Below the pieces are notes generated by a model. That model saw only the letters and a list, made by a program, of their open reading frames with translations, did not search any database and was not told where the DNA came from. Source: Streptomyces lichenis (GTDB lineage: Bacteria; Actinomycetota; Actinomycetes; Streptomycetales; Streptomycetaceae). From it: a DNA stretch of 64,000 nt. Where the stretch lies: positions 124,001 through 188,000 of the forward strand of contig NZ_JALPTH010000010.1 in assembly GCF_023218175.1 (NCBI RefSeq), given 5' to 3'. Numbering within the stretch: position 1 is the stretch's first letter; every line of letters begins with the position of its first letter. The position numbers and the translations under genes were made by a program. Positions 10,011 through 37,755 of this stretch are shown in pieces.

Positions 10011-11367
10011 CCTGCTGATCGACATCACCCCGCTGCGGGACAGCCGGGACTTCCGGGCCATCTTCATCGCCCGGGTGGTGTCGCTCTTCGGCCTCGGCAT
10101 GGCCGCGGTCGCGCTGGCCGGCCAGGTGTACGAGACCTGGTCGACCTTCCATGTGGCCACGGTCAGCATCGTCATGAGCGTCACCGTGCTGCTGGGTTCG
10201 CTCTGGGGCGGCTGGATGGCCGACCGGATGGACAAGCGGACGCTGATCGTCTGCGCCCGGGGCGCCGCCGCGCTGGCCTTCGCGGGTCTGGCGGTCAACG
10301 CCTTCCTGCCGGAGCCCTCGCTCTGGGTCCTCTACCTCTGCGTCGCCTGGGACGGGTTGGCCACCGGGGTCAGCGTCACCGCGCTGATGGCGGTCGCCCC
10401 GACCCTGGTCCGCCCCGACCAGCTGCCCGCAGCCGGTGCCCTGATCTCCCTCACCGGTGAGATCGGCTCCATCACCGCCCCGCTGCTCGGCGGTGTGCTG
10501 CTCGGACTCACCGGCCCCGGCGCGGTGTTCGCCTTCGCCGCGTTCACCACCGCCGTCACCTCCCTGCTGATCACCAGGGTCCGTCCGCTCCCGCCGGTGA
10601 AGGACGAGGACGACGACACCGAGGACAGCGGCTCGGTCCTGGTGGCCTTCCGCTACGCGGCCCGCAGCCGGGTCGTCGGCGGACTGCTGCTCCTCGGCGG
10701 GGTGATGGCCGTCTTCAGCCTCCCGGTGGTGCTCTTCCCCGAGATGGTGGACAAGCAGCTCGGCGCCGACGCGGGGAACTTCGAGTTCATGCTCGGTGTG
10801 CTCTACACCGCCCCGGCGGTCGGCGCGGTGGCCGTCTCGGCCACCAGCGGCTGGCTCAACCGGGCCGCCCGCCCCGGCCGGCTGCTGCTGGCCGCCGCCT
10901 TCGTCGGCGGGTCCAGCGCCATCGGCTTCGGCTTCAGCGGCCATCTGGCGCTCGCCTTCGTGATGCTGGCGATCGGCGGCGCGGCCGGCACGGTGTACGA
11001 GATCCTGGAGTACGCGCTGGTCCAGCACAACACCCCGGACCGACTGCGCGGCCGGATGGTCAGCGTGATCACCGCCCAGGGCACCAGCGGCGGCATGGTC
11101 GGCGACGCCGAGGCGGCCGCGGTCGCCCGCTGGACCAGCACCGGTGGCGCCGCCGTCATCAACGGCGCGATCTGCGCCGGCGCGGCCCTGCTGATCGCCC
11201 TGCTCGTCCCCGGGCTGCGCAAGGCCACCCTGCCGTACGACGACGAGGACGAGGACGGCGGCGCGTCGGCCGGCGGCCCGCCGAGCGACACCGAGCCCGC
11301 CCTCGCCGACCCCGGCTCCGTGCCCGGCACCCCGGGGGCCACCGCAGCCCCGGCCGCCACCGGCTGA
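9997..11367 (+). CDS. MFS transporter, EntS-like siderophore exporter
   Basis: This 456-residue major-facilitator membrane protein has about 12 predicted membrane segments. It resembles the enterobactin exporter EntS throughout: FRAIFIARVVSLFGLGMAAVAL at the start, GGWMADRMDKRTLIVCARGAA for the loop between segments 2 and 3, NAFLPEPSLWVLYL and APLLGGVLLG. The C-terminus is an acidic, then Pro/Ala-rich cytosolic tail of about 45 residues, which is longer than in EntS. The GTG start overlaps the aryl carrier gene. The role inferred from similarity and position is export of the finished apo-siderophore. A hairpin follows before the NRPS gene, so readthrough may be modulated. Confidence 0.88.
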   Translation: MRARDLLIDITPLRDSRDFRAIFIARVVSLFGLGMAAVALAGQVYETWSTFHVATVSIVMSVTVLLGSLWGGWMADRMDKRTLIVCARGAAALAFAGLAVNAFLPEPSLWVLYLCVAWDGLATGVSVTALMAVAPTLVRPDQLPAAGALISLTGEIGSITAPLLGGVLLGLTGPGAVFAFAAFTTAVTSLLITRVRPLPPVKDEDDDTEDSGSVLVAFRYAARSRVVGGLLLLGGVMAVFSLPVVLFPEMVDKQLGADAGNFEFMLGVLYTAPAVGAVAVSATSGWLNRAARPGRLLLAAAFVGGSSAIGFGFSGHLALAFVMLAIGGAAGTVYEILEYALVQHNTPDRLRGRMVSVITAQGTSGGMVGDAEAAAVARWTSTGGAAVINGAICAGAALLIALLVPGLRKATLPYDDEDEDGGASAGGPPSDTEPALADPGSVPGTPGATAAPAATG

Positions 11368-11412
11368 CCCCGCCCCCGCCCGCCTTCCTCGAAACCCGCC
11401 TCCCGCCGGCCG

Positions 11413-11435
11413 GCCCGTACGACACGCGTACGGGC
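11413..11435 (+). terminator. Small perfect hairpin between exporter and NRPS
   Basis: A nine-base perfect stem (GCCCGTACG) with a five-base loop lies about 30 bases before the NRPS start. It may be an mRNA-processing or attenuating element, or a weak terminator within the operon. Confidence 0.45.
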
Positions 11436-11466
11436 GGCTCGCGTGCGAACACTGGAGCAACATCCC

Positions 11467-25745
<14,279 letters not shown>

Positions 25746-25749
<4 letters not shown>

Positions 25750-28700
25750 CGCAGGCTCGTATCGAGGACATGCTGCCGCTGTCCCCCTTGCAGCAGGGCA
25801 TGCTGTTCCATTCCGTCTACAACGGTTCGGACGGCGGCGGCGAGGGTGCCGCCGGTGACGCGGACGTCTACACCGTGCAGGTGTCGGTGGCGCTGACCGG
25901 GCCGGTGGACGCGGACCGGCTGGAGCGGGCGGCGGGGGCGCTGCTGCGCCGCCACCCCAACCTCCGGGCCGGGTTCTGGCACGAGGGGGTGCCGCAGCCG
26001 GTGCAGTTCGTGCCGGCCGAGGTGACCGTCGCGGTGGAGCGGGTGGATCTGGCCGGGTCGGCCGTGCCGGTGGCGGAGGCGCTGCGGGAGGTGGAGCGGG
26101 GCGAGCTGGCGCGCCGGTTCGCGCTGCACCGCCCGCCGCTGCTGCGGCTGGTGCTGGTACGCCTGGCGGACGGGGACCACCGGCTGGTGGTGACCGTGCA
26201 CCACATCCTGGTGGACGGCTGGTCGATGCCGCTGCTGGTGGGCGATCTGCTGGCGCTGTACGGGAGTGACGGCGACGCCTCGGGGCTGCCGCCCGTCCGG
26301 CCCTACAAGGACTATCTGAAGTGGCTGAAGGCGCAGGACAAGCCGGCCGCCGAGGCCGCCTGGAGTGCGGCGCTGGCCGGGGTGGACGAGCCGACGCTGG
26401 TGGCGCCCGCCGATCCGGCGCGCCGCCCGGTGCGTCCGGGTGTGCACGATCTGGAGCTGTCGGCGGAGGCGACCGCCCGGCTGACGGCGGCCGCCCGGCG
26501 CCTCGGCACCACGCCGAGCACGCTGATCCAGTGCGCCTGGGGCCTGGTGGCCGGTGCGCTGACCGGCCGGCAGGACGTGGTGTTCGGGCTGACCGTGTCG
26601 GGCCGTCCGGAGGAGATACCGGGCGTCGAGTCGATGCTGGGGCTGTTCATCACCACCGTGCCGGTGCGGATCGGGCTGCGGCCCGCGGAGAGCGTGGAGG
26701 GGCTGCTGCGGCGGTTCCGGGACGAGCAGAACGCACTGCTGGCCCACCACCACCTGGGGCTGCGGCTGATCCAGAAGCAGGCGGGCGGCGGTGAGCTGTT
26801 CGACACCCTGGTGGTCATCGAGAACTATCCCGTCGACCCGGACGCCAGGCCGGATGTGGTGGACGGGCTGCGGGTGGCCGGGATCGAGGCCCGGGACGCC
26901 ACCCACTATCCGCTCACGCTGGCCGTGGCGCTGGAGGAGCGGGCGCTGCTGCGCCTGGAGTACCGGCCGGACCTGTTCGACGCCCGCCGGGCCGGGCTGG
27001 TCGCGGACCGGCTCGCCTCGGTGCTGGAGCAGATCACCGGGGACGCCTCGGTGGCCGTGGGCGCGCTGGAGCTGCTGGCGCCCGCCGAGCGGGAGCGGGT
27101 GGCCGGGCATTGGCCGGGGACGGTACGGGAGGTGCCGGGCGGCACGGTCGCGGACCGGTTCGCCGAGCGCGCGGCGGCCACCCCGGACGCGGTCGCGGTG
27201 GTCTCCGGCGGCGCGGAGCTGACCTTCGCCGAGCTGGACGAGCGGGCCGGGCGGCTGGCGGCGCTGCTGGCCGGGCGCGGGGTCGGCCCGGAGTCGGTGG
27301 TGGCGCTGGCCGTGGAACGGTCGGCCGCCTCGGTGGTGGCGATCCTCGCCGTGCTGAAGGCCGGTGGCGCCTATCTGCCGCTGGACCTGGACTACCCGGC
27401 GGACCGGCTGGGCTACATGCTGGCCGACGCCGCCCCGGTGTGCGTGCTGACCACCGAGCGAGCTGCGGGCTTCCTGCCCGAAGAAGGCCCGGAGGACGGC
27501 GGCCCGGAGCGGATCGTGCTGGACGCGGCCGGGACGGTCGCCGAACTGGCGGCGCTGGAGCCGCTGTCGGCGCCGGTGGAGGTGGCGGCCGAGCACCCCT
27601 CGTATGTCATCTACACCTCCGGCTCCACCGGGCGGCCCAAGGGTGTGGTGCTCACCCACGGCGGTCTGTCCAACCTGTACACCAACCACCTCGACGAGGT
27701 CTTCGGCCCGGTGCTCGGTGCCACCGGCGGCCGTACGCTGCGGGCTCTGCACACCGCCTCGTTCAGCTTCGACACCTCCTGGGAGCAGCTGTTCTGGCTG
27801 GTCGCCGGGCATGAGCTGCATGTGCTGGACGAGGTGGAGCGGCGGGACGCGGAGTTCACCGTCGGCTATGTCCGGGACCGGCGGATCGACGCCATGGACG
27901 TCACCCCGACCTATGCCCGGCAGCTGGTCGACTGGGGGCTGCTGGACGGCGCCCACCACCGTCCGGCGCTGCTGCTGCTCGGCGGCGAGGCGGTGCCGGA
28001 GGCGCTGTGGTCCGAGGTGCGGGCGGCGACCGGGGTGATGTCGGTCAACCTCTACGGGCCGACCGAGTACACCGTGGACGCGCTCGCCGCCGACCTGGCG
28101 GTCAGCGGGACCCCGGTCGTGGGCCGCCCCATCGGCAACACCCGCGCGTACGTGCTGGATTCGGCGCTGCGGCCGGTGCCGGAGGGCACCGTCGGCGAGC
28201 TGTACCTGTCCGGGCACGGCACCGCACGCGGCTATCTGGGCCGGTTCGCGCTGACCGCCGAGCGGTTCGTGGCCGACCCGTACGGCCCGGCCGGGGCGCG
28301 GATGTACCGGACCGGCGACCTGGTGCGGCTGCGCGCCGACGGGGAGCTGGAGTATCTGGGCCGGGTGGACGACCAGGTGAAGATCCGGGGCTTCCGGATC
28401 GAGCTGGGCGAGGTCGAGTCGGCGCTGTCCGCGCTGGACGGGGTGGCCTCGGCGGCGGTGCTGGTCCGCGAGGACACCCCCGGCGTCAAGCGGCTGGTCG
28501 GCTATGTGACCGGCACCGCTGACCCCGCCGCCGCCCGGGAGGCGCTGGCCGGGTCGCTGCCGGACTACATGGTCCCGGCCGCCATCGTGGTCCTGGACGC
28601 GCTGCCGCAGACCGTCAACGGCAAGCTGGACCGGGCCGCGCTGCCCGCGCCGGTGCTGGCCGGGTCCACCGCCTCCCGGGCCCCCAAGGACGCCCGCGAG

Positions 28701-31700
28701 GAGACCCTGGTCAAGGTGTTCGCCGAGGTGCTGGGGCTGGCGGCGGCCGGGGTGGAGGACGACTTCTTCACCCTGGGCGGCGACAGCATCGTCTCCATCC
28801 AGCTGGTCACCCGGGCCCGCAAGGAGGGCCTGGTCCTCACTCCGCGCGATGTGTTCGAGCAGCGCACCCCGGCCGGTCTGGCCGCCGCCGCCCGCACCGC
28901 GCCCGCCCCGGGCGCCGCGCCCGCCAAGCCGGCCGACCGGCCGCTGGTGGAGCTGGACGAGGCGGGCCGCGCGATCCTGGACCGGGTGTTCCCGGCCGCC
29001 GCCGAGGTCCTGCCGCTGGCACCGCTCCAGGAGGGGCTGTACTTCCACGCGGTCTACGACGACCAGGCGCTGGACGTCTACCTGATGCAGAACTTCGTGG
29101 AGCTGCGGCACGCCGTGGACACGAACGCCCTGCGGGCCGCGTTCGACGCGATGCTGCGCCGCCACCCCAACCTCCGCTCGGCCTTCTGGCACGAGGGGCT
29201 GCCGGGGCCGGTGCAGGTGGTGCCCACCGCGTGGACGCTGCCGTTCGAGGTGCGCGACCTGACTCAGCTGGACGAGGCCGGACAGCGGGCGGCCCAGCGG
29301 GAGTTCTCGCTGGCCGACGCGGAGACCCGGTTCGACCTGGTGGCGCCGCCGCTGATGCGGGTGACCCTGCTGAAGTTCGCCGAGGACCGCTGGATGCTCT
29401 GTGTGACCCAGCACCACATCCTCACCGACGGCTGGTCGGAGTCGCTGTTCTTCGAGGAGCTGTTCCAGCTGTACGGGCGGGGCGGCGAGCTGGAGGGCAT
29501 GCCGCCGGTCACCCCGTACCGGGAGTACCTGCGCTGGCTGGCCGACGGCGACGCGGACGCGGCGCTGGAGGCCTGGCGGGCGCATCTGTCCGGGCTCGAC
29601 CAGGCCACGCTGGTCGCGCCGGCCGATCCGAGCCGGCGCCCGGTGACCGCCGAGGTGGTGGACCTGGCGCTGGGCGAGGAGCTGAGCGACCGGCTGCGGG
29701 CGTTCGCCCGGGGCTCGGGCGTCACCCTCAACACGGTGCTGTCGGCGGCCTGGGCGCTGTCGCTGTCCGGGATGACCGGCCGGGACGACGTGGTGTTCGG
29801 CGCCACCGTCTCCGGGCGCCCGGCGGACGTCCCCGGCGTGGACCATATGATCGGCATGTTCATGAACACGCTGCCGTTCCGGGTCGCGCTGCGCCCCGGG
29901 GAGAGCCTGCGGGAGCTGCTGGTCCGGATGCAGGCGGAGCACGCCGAGCTGCTGCCGCACCACTATCTGGGCCTGGGCCGCATCCAGCAGACCAGCGGTA
30001 TCGGCACCCTCTTCGACACGCTGTACGTGTTCCGCAACACCCCGCTGGACGACGCGGCCCGCGAGGAGGCGGTGGCCAGGCACCAGATCGGCTGGACGCA
30101 CAGTGTGGACGGCACCCACTACCCGCTGACCCTGGCGGTCACCCCGGGCGCCTCGCTGGAACTGAGCCTGGCCTACCGGCCGGACCTCTACGACCGCGGG
30201 ACGGCCGAGACGCTGGCCGGGCGGCTGCGGCGGCTGGTGGAGCAGTTCGCCGAGGGCGGTTCGCTGCCGGTCGGGCGGCTGGCCACGCTGGCGGACGCCG
30301 AGCGGGACGCGTTGCTCGCACTGGGCGACGACTTCGGGCACGAGGTGCCGGACGTGTCCCTGGTGGACCTGTTCGTCCGCCAGGCGGAGACCACCCCGGA
30401 CGCCACCGCGCTGGTCTTCGAGGACGAGCACCTGAGCTACGCCGAGCTGGACGCCCGCTCCTCGCGGCTGGCCCGGGCGCTGATCGCGCGCGGCGCGGGC
30501 CCGGAGCGCACGGTGGCCCTGGGCTTGCCCCGTTCGGCGCACTTCGTGGTGGCGCTGTTCGCGGTGCTGAAGACCGGCGCCGCCTACCTTCCGCTGGACC
30601 TGGAGAACCCGGTGGACCGGCTGGCCATGATGGTCGAGGACGCCGCGCCGCTGTGCCTGCTGTCCACCACCTCGGTGGCCGACCGGGTGCCGCGGGTGGA
30701 CGGGGTCCCGCCGCTGGTGCTGGACGAGCCGGAGACGGCCGCCGAGCTGGCCGCGCTGGACGGCGGTCCGGTCACCGACGCCGAGCGGACGGCCGAGCGG
30801 GATGGGCGCCACCCGGCGTATCTGATCTACACCTCCGGTTCCACCGGGCGCCCCAAGGGCGTGGTGGTGCCGTACTCCGGCCTGGTCAACATGCTCTACA
30901 ACCACCGGGAGCGGATCTTCGACCCGGCGGTGAAGCTGGCCGGCGGGCGCCGGATGCGGGTGGCGCACACGGTGTCCTTTGCGTTCGACATGTCCTGGGA
31001 GGAGTTCTTCTGGCTGGTCGACGGGCACGAGGTGCATGTCATCGGCGAGCGGCTGCGACTGGACCCGGCGGCGCTCACCGCGCACTACGACCGGGTCGGC
31101 ATCGACGTGGTCAACGTGACCCCCTCGTACGGGCAGCAGCTCATCGACGCCGGGCTGCTGGACGCCGGCCGGCACCGGCCCACCCTGGTGCTGCTGGGCG
31201 GTGAGGCGGTGCCCGACTCGATGTGGGCGCTGCTGAAGGCCACCGAGGGCACCATGGGCTACAACCTCTACGGGCCGACCGAGTACACCATCAACGCGCT
31301 CGGCGCCGATGTGGACGAGAGCGTGTCGTCCTGTGTGGGCCGCCCCATCTACCAGACCCGCGCCTATGTGCTGGACTCCGGGCTGCGGCCGGTGCCGCAC
31401 GGGGTGCCGGGTGAGCTGTATCTGGCGGGCGCGGGCCTGGCCCGGGGCTACCACGACCGGCCGGCGCTGACCGCCGAGCGGTTCGTCGCCGACCCGTTCG
31501 GCGAGCCCGGCACCCTGATGTACCGCACCGGGGACCTGGTGCGCTGGCGGGCCGACGGGCAGATCGACTACCTGGGCCGGGCCGACCACCAGGTGAAGAT
31601 CCGCGGCTTCCGGATCGAGCTGGGCGAGATCGAGTCCGCGCTCGCCGACGCCCCCGGCGTGGCCGCCGCCGCGGTGGCCGTGCACACCTCCCCCAACGGG

Positions 31701-32981
31701 GTGAAGCGGCTGGCCGCCTACACGGTCGCCGCCTCCGGAGCGGACGGATCGGCGGTGGACCCGGTGGGGCTGCGCGAGCGGCTGACCGGGCTGCTGCCGG
31801 AGTTCATGGTGCCGTCCTCGTTCACCGCGCTGGACGCGCTGCCGCTGACCGTCAACGGCAAGGTGGACCGGGCCGCGCTGCCCGCGCCCGCCTTCGAGGA
31901 GGCCGGTGGCGGCCGGGCGCCCAAGGACGCCCGGGAGACCCTGCTCTGCTCGATCTTCGCCGAGGTGCTGGGGTTGGACCGGGTCGGCGTGGAGGACAAC
32001 TTCTTCGACCTGGGCGGCCATTCGCTGCTCGCCATGCGGCTGGTCGGCCGGATCCGCGACGAGCTGGGCGTGCCGGTCCAGGTCGGTACGGTGATGTCGG
32101 CGCCGACGGTCGCCGGGGTGGCCGCCCGGATCGGCACCGACGCCCGGGAGGGCGCGCTGCGGGTGCTGCTGCCGCTGCGCGAGAAGGGCGCCAAGGCCCC
32201 GCTGTTCTGCTTCCACCCGGCCTCCGGCTTCGCCTGGCAGTACACCGGTCTGCTGCGCCATCTGGACGCGGACCGGCCGGTGTACGGGGTGCAGTCGCCG
32301 GGCCTCGCGGGCGAGCTGCCCGAGGTGGCGGACGTGGCGGAGCTGGCCGAGCGGTACCTCGCGGAGATCCGCGCGGTGCAGCCGCAGGGCCCGTACCACT
32401 TCGCCGGCTACTCCTTCGGCGGGACGGTGGCGCACACGCTGACCGCGCTGCTCCAGGAGCGCGGCGAGGAGGTGGCGTTCCTGGCGCTGCTGGACGCCTA
32501 TCCGCCGGAGCGGGACGACTGGTCCTATCTGGACGGCCCCAACTGGCGGGAGCGGCTGGAGCGCGAGGAGAGCGGCTTCCTGCTCTCGGTCGCCGGACTG
32601 GGCGGCGAGCCCACCGGCGAGGAGGGCCCCCGCGACGCGGTCTCCCGGGAGGAGGCGGTCGCCGCCATCCGGGACAGCCAGGGCCTGCTGGCCGGGTTCG
32701 ACGAGGAGCTGCTGGGCGCCATCGTGGACACCAACGTCCACTGCGTACGGCTGCTGTCGCGCTCCACCACCCGGCACACCACCGGTGATGTGCTGTTCTT
32801 CACCGCGGCCCGCACCACGGCCGCCGAGGACGCCCCGTCGACGGTGTGGCCGGAGTTCGTCTCCGGGACGCTGGAGGAGCACGTACTGGACTGCTCGCAC
32901 GACGAGTTGATGGCTCCGGCCGCGCTGGACCGGATCGGCCCGGCGCTGGACGCGGCGCTGCGGTCGGCCACCCAGGGCTGA
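25746..32981 (+). CDS. Two-module NRPS: C-A(Orn/Arg)-T-C-A(N5-hydroxyornithine)-T-TE
   Basis: This 2411-residue synthetase starts at a GTG overlapping the previous stop. The first C domain opens [14 protein letters not shown] and has HHILVDGWS near 152; this D-L type suits the upstream epimerisation domain. A cores start near 624 and 1696, and carrier serines are about S1014 and S2093. The second C domain ([22 protein letters not shown] near 1223) is also D-L-like, although no epimerase precedes it. Pockets: DTEDLGLVDK (Orn or Arg-like) and DMENLGLINK, the code known for N5-hydroxyornithine in the coelichelin synthetase. The thioesterase begins [12 protein letters not shown], has GYSFGG with S2223, and is strikingly EntF-like. 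It probably releases the peptide, perhaps by cyclising the terminal hydroxyornithine into a cyclic hydroxamate (inference). Confidence 0.93.
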
Positions 32982-32994
32982 CCGGCGGTGTGCT

Positions 32995-33034
32995 GCCGCG
33001 GTGCGCCGGGAGGCTCCTCCCGGCGCACCGCGGC
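32995..33034 (+). terminator. Perfect 19-bp hairpin terminator after the NRPS genes
   Basis: A 19-base arm starting GCCGCGGTGCGCC and its exact complement surround a two-base loop, 13 bases after the NRPS stop. It is the strongest hairpin in the cluster and separates the NRPS unit from the DHB unit. Confidence 0.85.
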
Positions 33035-33141
33035 ACCTCCATGTCCCGTGCCGGACGGCAAATCGACCGGGCCGGGCGGCGGTTGGCCGGGGGGCGGCGT
33101 AAGTCGCGGGGACCCGGCCCCTGGTAGGCGCAACGACAGGT

Positions 33142-33160
33142 TTAGGTTAGGCTTACCTAA
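33142..33160. promoter_or_regulatory. Iron box 4
   Basis: TTAGGTTAGGCTTACCTAA matches 18 of 19 consensus positions. It ends 13 bases before the dhbA start codon, so bound repressor would block the promoter or initiation of the DHB operon. Confidence 0.92.
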
Positions 33161-33173
33161 ACGAAGGAGTGTG

Positions 33174-33989
33174 ATGGTGTCCTACAGCAGCGGGCTCCGG
33201 GGGGAGTTCACCGGCCGGGTCGCCCTGGTGACGGGTGCCGCCCAGGGTATCGGTGAGGCGGTCGTAGCGGCGCTGGCGAGCCAGGGCGCGGCGGTGGCCG
33301 CGGCGGACCGCTCCCCCGCCGTACGGGACGCCGTCGCGGCGCTCGACGAGAAGTTCCGGGACGACCCGGCGGCCGGCTCGGCCACCGCCTTCCTCCTGGA
33401 CGTCACCGACCCGGCCGCCGTGGCGGAGACCGTGGACCGCGTGGAGCGCGAACTCGGCCCGGTGGACCTGCTGGTCAACGTGGCCGGGATCCTGCGCACC
33501 GGCCCGGTAGCCGAGACCTCCGACGAGGACTGGGCCCAGGTGCTGGCCGTCAACACCACCGGGGTCTTCCAGGTCTCCCGGGCCGTCACGACCCGGATGA
33601 CCGCCCGCGGCTCCGGCTCGGTGGTGACGGTCGCGTCGAACGCCGCCGGCATCCCGCGCGCCGGGATGGCCGCCTACGCCGCCTCCAAGGCCGCCGCGGT
33701 GATGTTCACCAAGTGCCTGGGCCTGGAGGTCGCCTCACACGGGGTGCGCTGCAACGTGGTCTGTCCGGGCTCCACCGACACCCCGATGCAACGTTCGCTG
33801 TGGGAGGCCCCCGAGGCGGAGCGCCGGGTCGTCGAGGGCGACCTCGCCTCGTACCGCACCGGCATCCCGCTGGGCCGGATCGCGGACCCCGCCGACGTCG
33901 CCGAGGCCGTGGTCTTCCTCGCCTCCGACCGCGCCCGCCACATCACCATGCAGGACGTCTACGTGGACGGCGGCGCCACCCTCCGCTGA
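33174..33989 (+). CDS. dhbA: 2,3-dihydro-2,3-dihydroxybenzoate dehydrogenase
   Basis: This 271-residue short-chain dehydrogenase/reductase oxidises 2,3-dihydro-2,3-dihydroxybenzoate to DHB with NAD+, the last step of DHB synthesis. The cofactor motif [12 protein letters not shown] is at the N-terminus, LVNVAGILR is the NAG motif, and the catalytic tyrosine and lysine are Y168 and K172 in [19 protein letters not shown] is characteristic of the EntA/DhbA group rather than other SDRs. AAGGAG lies four bases before the ATG; a GTG one codon downstream is also possible. It is the first gene of the DHB operon under a near-perfect iron box. dhbC starts about 150 bp downstream with its own ribosome site. 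Confidence 0.93.
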   Translation: MVSYSSGLRGEFTGRVALVTGAAQGIGEAVVAALASQGAAVAAADRSPAVRDAVAALDEKFRDDPAAGSATAFLLDVTDPAAVAETVDRVERELGPVDLLVNVAGILRTGPVAETSDEDWAQVLAVNTTGVFQVSRAVTTRMTARGSGSVVTVASNAAGIPRAGMAAYAASKAAAVMFTKCLGLEVASHGVRCNVVCPGSTDTPMQRSLWEAPEAERRVVEGDLASYRTGIPLGRIADPADVAEAVVFLASDRARHITMQDVYVDGGATLR

Positions 33990-34142
33990 TCCGCGGCCCG
34001 TTCCGCGCGGCCGGCCCCGCAGCCGGGGCACCGCCGCGCCCACCGAGCCCTCCCCGCCCCACCGCCCGTGGCCGCAGCCGGCCGCCGGGCGCGCTCTGCC
34101 CGCAACTCCCCACCACCGATACCGAAACCGAAGGAGCCTGAC

Positions 34143-35344
34143 GTGTCGACGGTCCCCCAGGTCGCCCCGCCCAGACCGACGGCCGCACCGGCGCACCCCG
34201 CCGTGGGGGCGGCCACCACCCTGCTGGACGCCTACCGCCCGGCCGACCGGCTGCTGGCGACCCCCACCCGCACCCTGCTGGCGCACGGCGTCCACCGGAC
34301 CGTGGAGCACGGCTCCGAGCCGCTGTCCGAGCGGGTGGCCCGCACCCTGCGCGAGACCCGGGCCGAGCGCCACCCCGCACCGGTGGTCATCGGCGCCATA
34401 CCCTTCGACCAGACCGCGCCCGCCGCGCTCGTCGTCCCCGAGGCGCTGCGCACCGGCCCGGCGCTCACCACCGACCCGCTGGTGGCGCTGCCCTCGCCCA
34501 CCCCGCCGCCGGTCGACTGGGTGGTCCGCGCCGACCCGGAGCCGGAGGTCTACGGCCAGGCCGTCAAGGAGGCCGTGGACCGCATGTGGCAGGGCGAGTT
34601 CAGCAAGGTGGTGCTGGCCCGCTCGCTGGAGCTGACCACCCCCGGCGACCTCGACATCCCCGGCATGGTGCAGCGGCTGGCCCGCCGCGACCCCGGCGGC
34701 TACACCTTCGCGCTGCCCACCCACCCGGGCCGCACCCTGCTGGGCGCCAGCCCCGAACTGCTGGTCTCCCGCAAGGGCAACCGGCTGGTCGCCAACCCGC
34801 TGGCCGGCTCCACCCCGCGCAGCACCGACCTCGCCGAGGACGTCCGGCGCGCCGCCGCGCTGCTGCAGTCCGCCAAGGACCTGCACGAGCACGCCGTGGT
34901 GGTGGACGCGGTGCACCAGGCCATGGCCCCGTACTGCTCCACCATGACCGTGCCCGAGCGCCCCACCCTGATCCGCACCGCCACCATGTGGCACCTGTCC
35001 ACCACGGTGACCGGGGAGCTGGCCGACCCGGAGGCCTCCGCCCTGGAGATCGCCTGCGCCCTGCACCCCACCCCGGCGGTCTGCGGCACGCCCACCGACC
35101 TGGCCCGCCAGGTGATCCGCGAGTCCGAGCCGTTCGACCGGGGCTTCTTCACCGGGATGGTCGGCTGGGGCAACGCGGACGGCGACGGCGAATGGGTCGT
35201 CACCATCCGCTGCGCCGAGGCCGAAGGCAGCTCGCTGCGGCTGTACGCCGGGGCCGGGGTGGTCGCCGCCTCCGAGCCGGAGGCCGAGACCGCGGAGACC
35301 GCCGCGAAGTTCCGCACCTTCCTCAGCGCCGTGGGAGCCGAGCT

Positions 35345-35348
<4 letters not shown>
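34143..35348 (+). CDS. dhbC: Isochorismate synthase
   Basis: This 401-residue chorismate-utilising enzyme isomerises chorismate to isochorismate, the first step from the shikimate pathway to DHB. The C-terminal chorismate-binding domain shows [76 protein letters not shown] and [12 protein letters not shown] in the normal order. The Mg-binding glutamates fall within these blocks. The start is a GTG with AAGGAG seven bases upstream. Its stop overlaps the dhbE start as GTGA. Menaquinone-type MenF and salicylate synthases are related; the adjacent DhbA, DhbE and DhbB settle the role. Confidence 0.94.
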
Positions 35349-36994
<1,646 letters not shown>

Positions 36995-37014
36995 CCCCCT
37001 CCACCAGTTGTGAC

Positions 37015-37043
37015 GGCCGCGGCCCCCACCCGGGGCCGCGGCC
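37015..37043 (+). terminator. Hairpin between dhbE and dhbB
   Basis: A perfect 12-base stem (GGCCGCGGCCCC) with a five-base loop sits in the 76-base gap between dhbE and dhbB. It may be an RNA-processing or attenuation point within the operon, since no iron box separates the two genes. Confidence 0.5.
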
Positions 37044-37070
37044 CCCGCCCCACGAACGGAAACCCTCGCC

Positions 37071-37694
37071 ATGGCCCTGCCCGCCGTCGCCCCCTACCCG
37101 ATGCCGCGCCCCCGCGACCTGCCGGCCAACCGGGTGGACTGGCGCGTCGACCCCGACCGCGCCGTGCTGCTCGTCCACGACCTGCAGAACTACTTCCTGT
37201 CCGCCTTCGACCGGGAGGCGGAGCCGGTCACCGCGCTGCTCGGCAATGTGTCCCGGCTGCGCAAGGACGCCGCCCGGCTCGGCGTCCCGGTGGTCTACAC
37301 CGCCCAGCCCGGCGGCCAGACCCCCGAACAGCGCGGCCTCCAGCAGGACTTCTGGGGCCCCGGCATCCCCGCCGACGAGCAGGCGGCCGCCATCGCCGAC
37401 GCCGTGGCCCCCGAGCCCGGCGACACCCTCCTCACCAAGTGGAAGTACAGCGCCTTCGTCCGCACCGACCTGCTGGAGCGGCTGCGCGAGCAGGGCCGCG
37501 ACCAGCTGATCGTCACCGGGATCTACGCCCACATCGGTGTGCTGATGACCGCCTGCGACGCCTGGATGCAGGACATCCAGGCCTTCGTGGTGGCCGACGC
37601 CGTGGCGGACTTCTCCGAGCGGGAGCATCTGATGGCGCTGGAGTGGGCGGCCGGCCGCTGCGCCTACGTCACCCGCACCGACCACGTGTTCTAG
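37071..37694 (+). CDS. dhbB: Isochorismatase, single domain (no aryl carrier domain)
   Basis: This 207-residue isochorismatase hydrolyses isochorismate to 2,3-dihydro-2,3-dihydroxybenzoate and pyruvate. The catalytic aspartate is in [13 protein letters not shown] and the lysine in [14 protein letters not shown]. The loop [19 protein letters not shown] has Gly where cysteine hydrolases have Cys, as expected for true isochorismatases. EntB and DhbB are usually near 285-310 residues because they carry a C-terminal aryl carrier domain. This protein ends right after the hydrolase (VTRTDHVF), and the carrier is encoded separately at the head of the NRPS unit. The ribosome site is weak. A hairpin shared with the convergent gene follows the stop. 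Confidence 0.93.
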   Translation: MALPAVAPYPMPRPRDLPANRVDWRVDPDRAVLLVHDLQNYFLSAFDREAEPVTALLGNVSRLRKDAARLGVPVVYTAQPGGQTPEQRGLQQDFWGPGIPADEQAAAIADAVAPEPGDTLLTKWKYSAFVRTDLLERLREQGRDQLIVTGIYAHIGVLMTACDAWMQDIQAFVVADAVADFSEREHLMALEWAAGRCAYVTRTDHVF

Positions 37695-37711
37695 GAGCCC
37701 CTTGCGGTACG

Positions 37712-37754
37712 GCGACCGGCGCGCCCGGCGGGAAACCGCGGGGGCGCCGGTCGC
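37712..37754. terminator. Bidirectional hairpin between convergent genes
   Basis: The arms GCGACCGGCGC and GCGCCGGTCGC are perfect complements around a 21-base GC-rich loop. It lies 18 bases after dhbB and directly after the stop of the leftward proline-rich gene. Confidence 0.65.
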
Positions 37755-37755
37755 G

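Noticed and set aside
11443..11466. Upstream GTG start for the large NRPS
   Set aside because: The ATG at 11467 has a GGAG at normal distance and begins right at the condensation domain.
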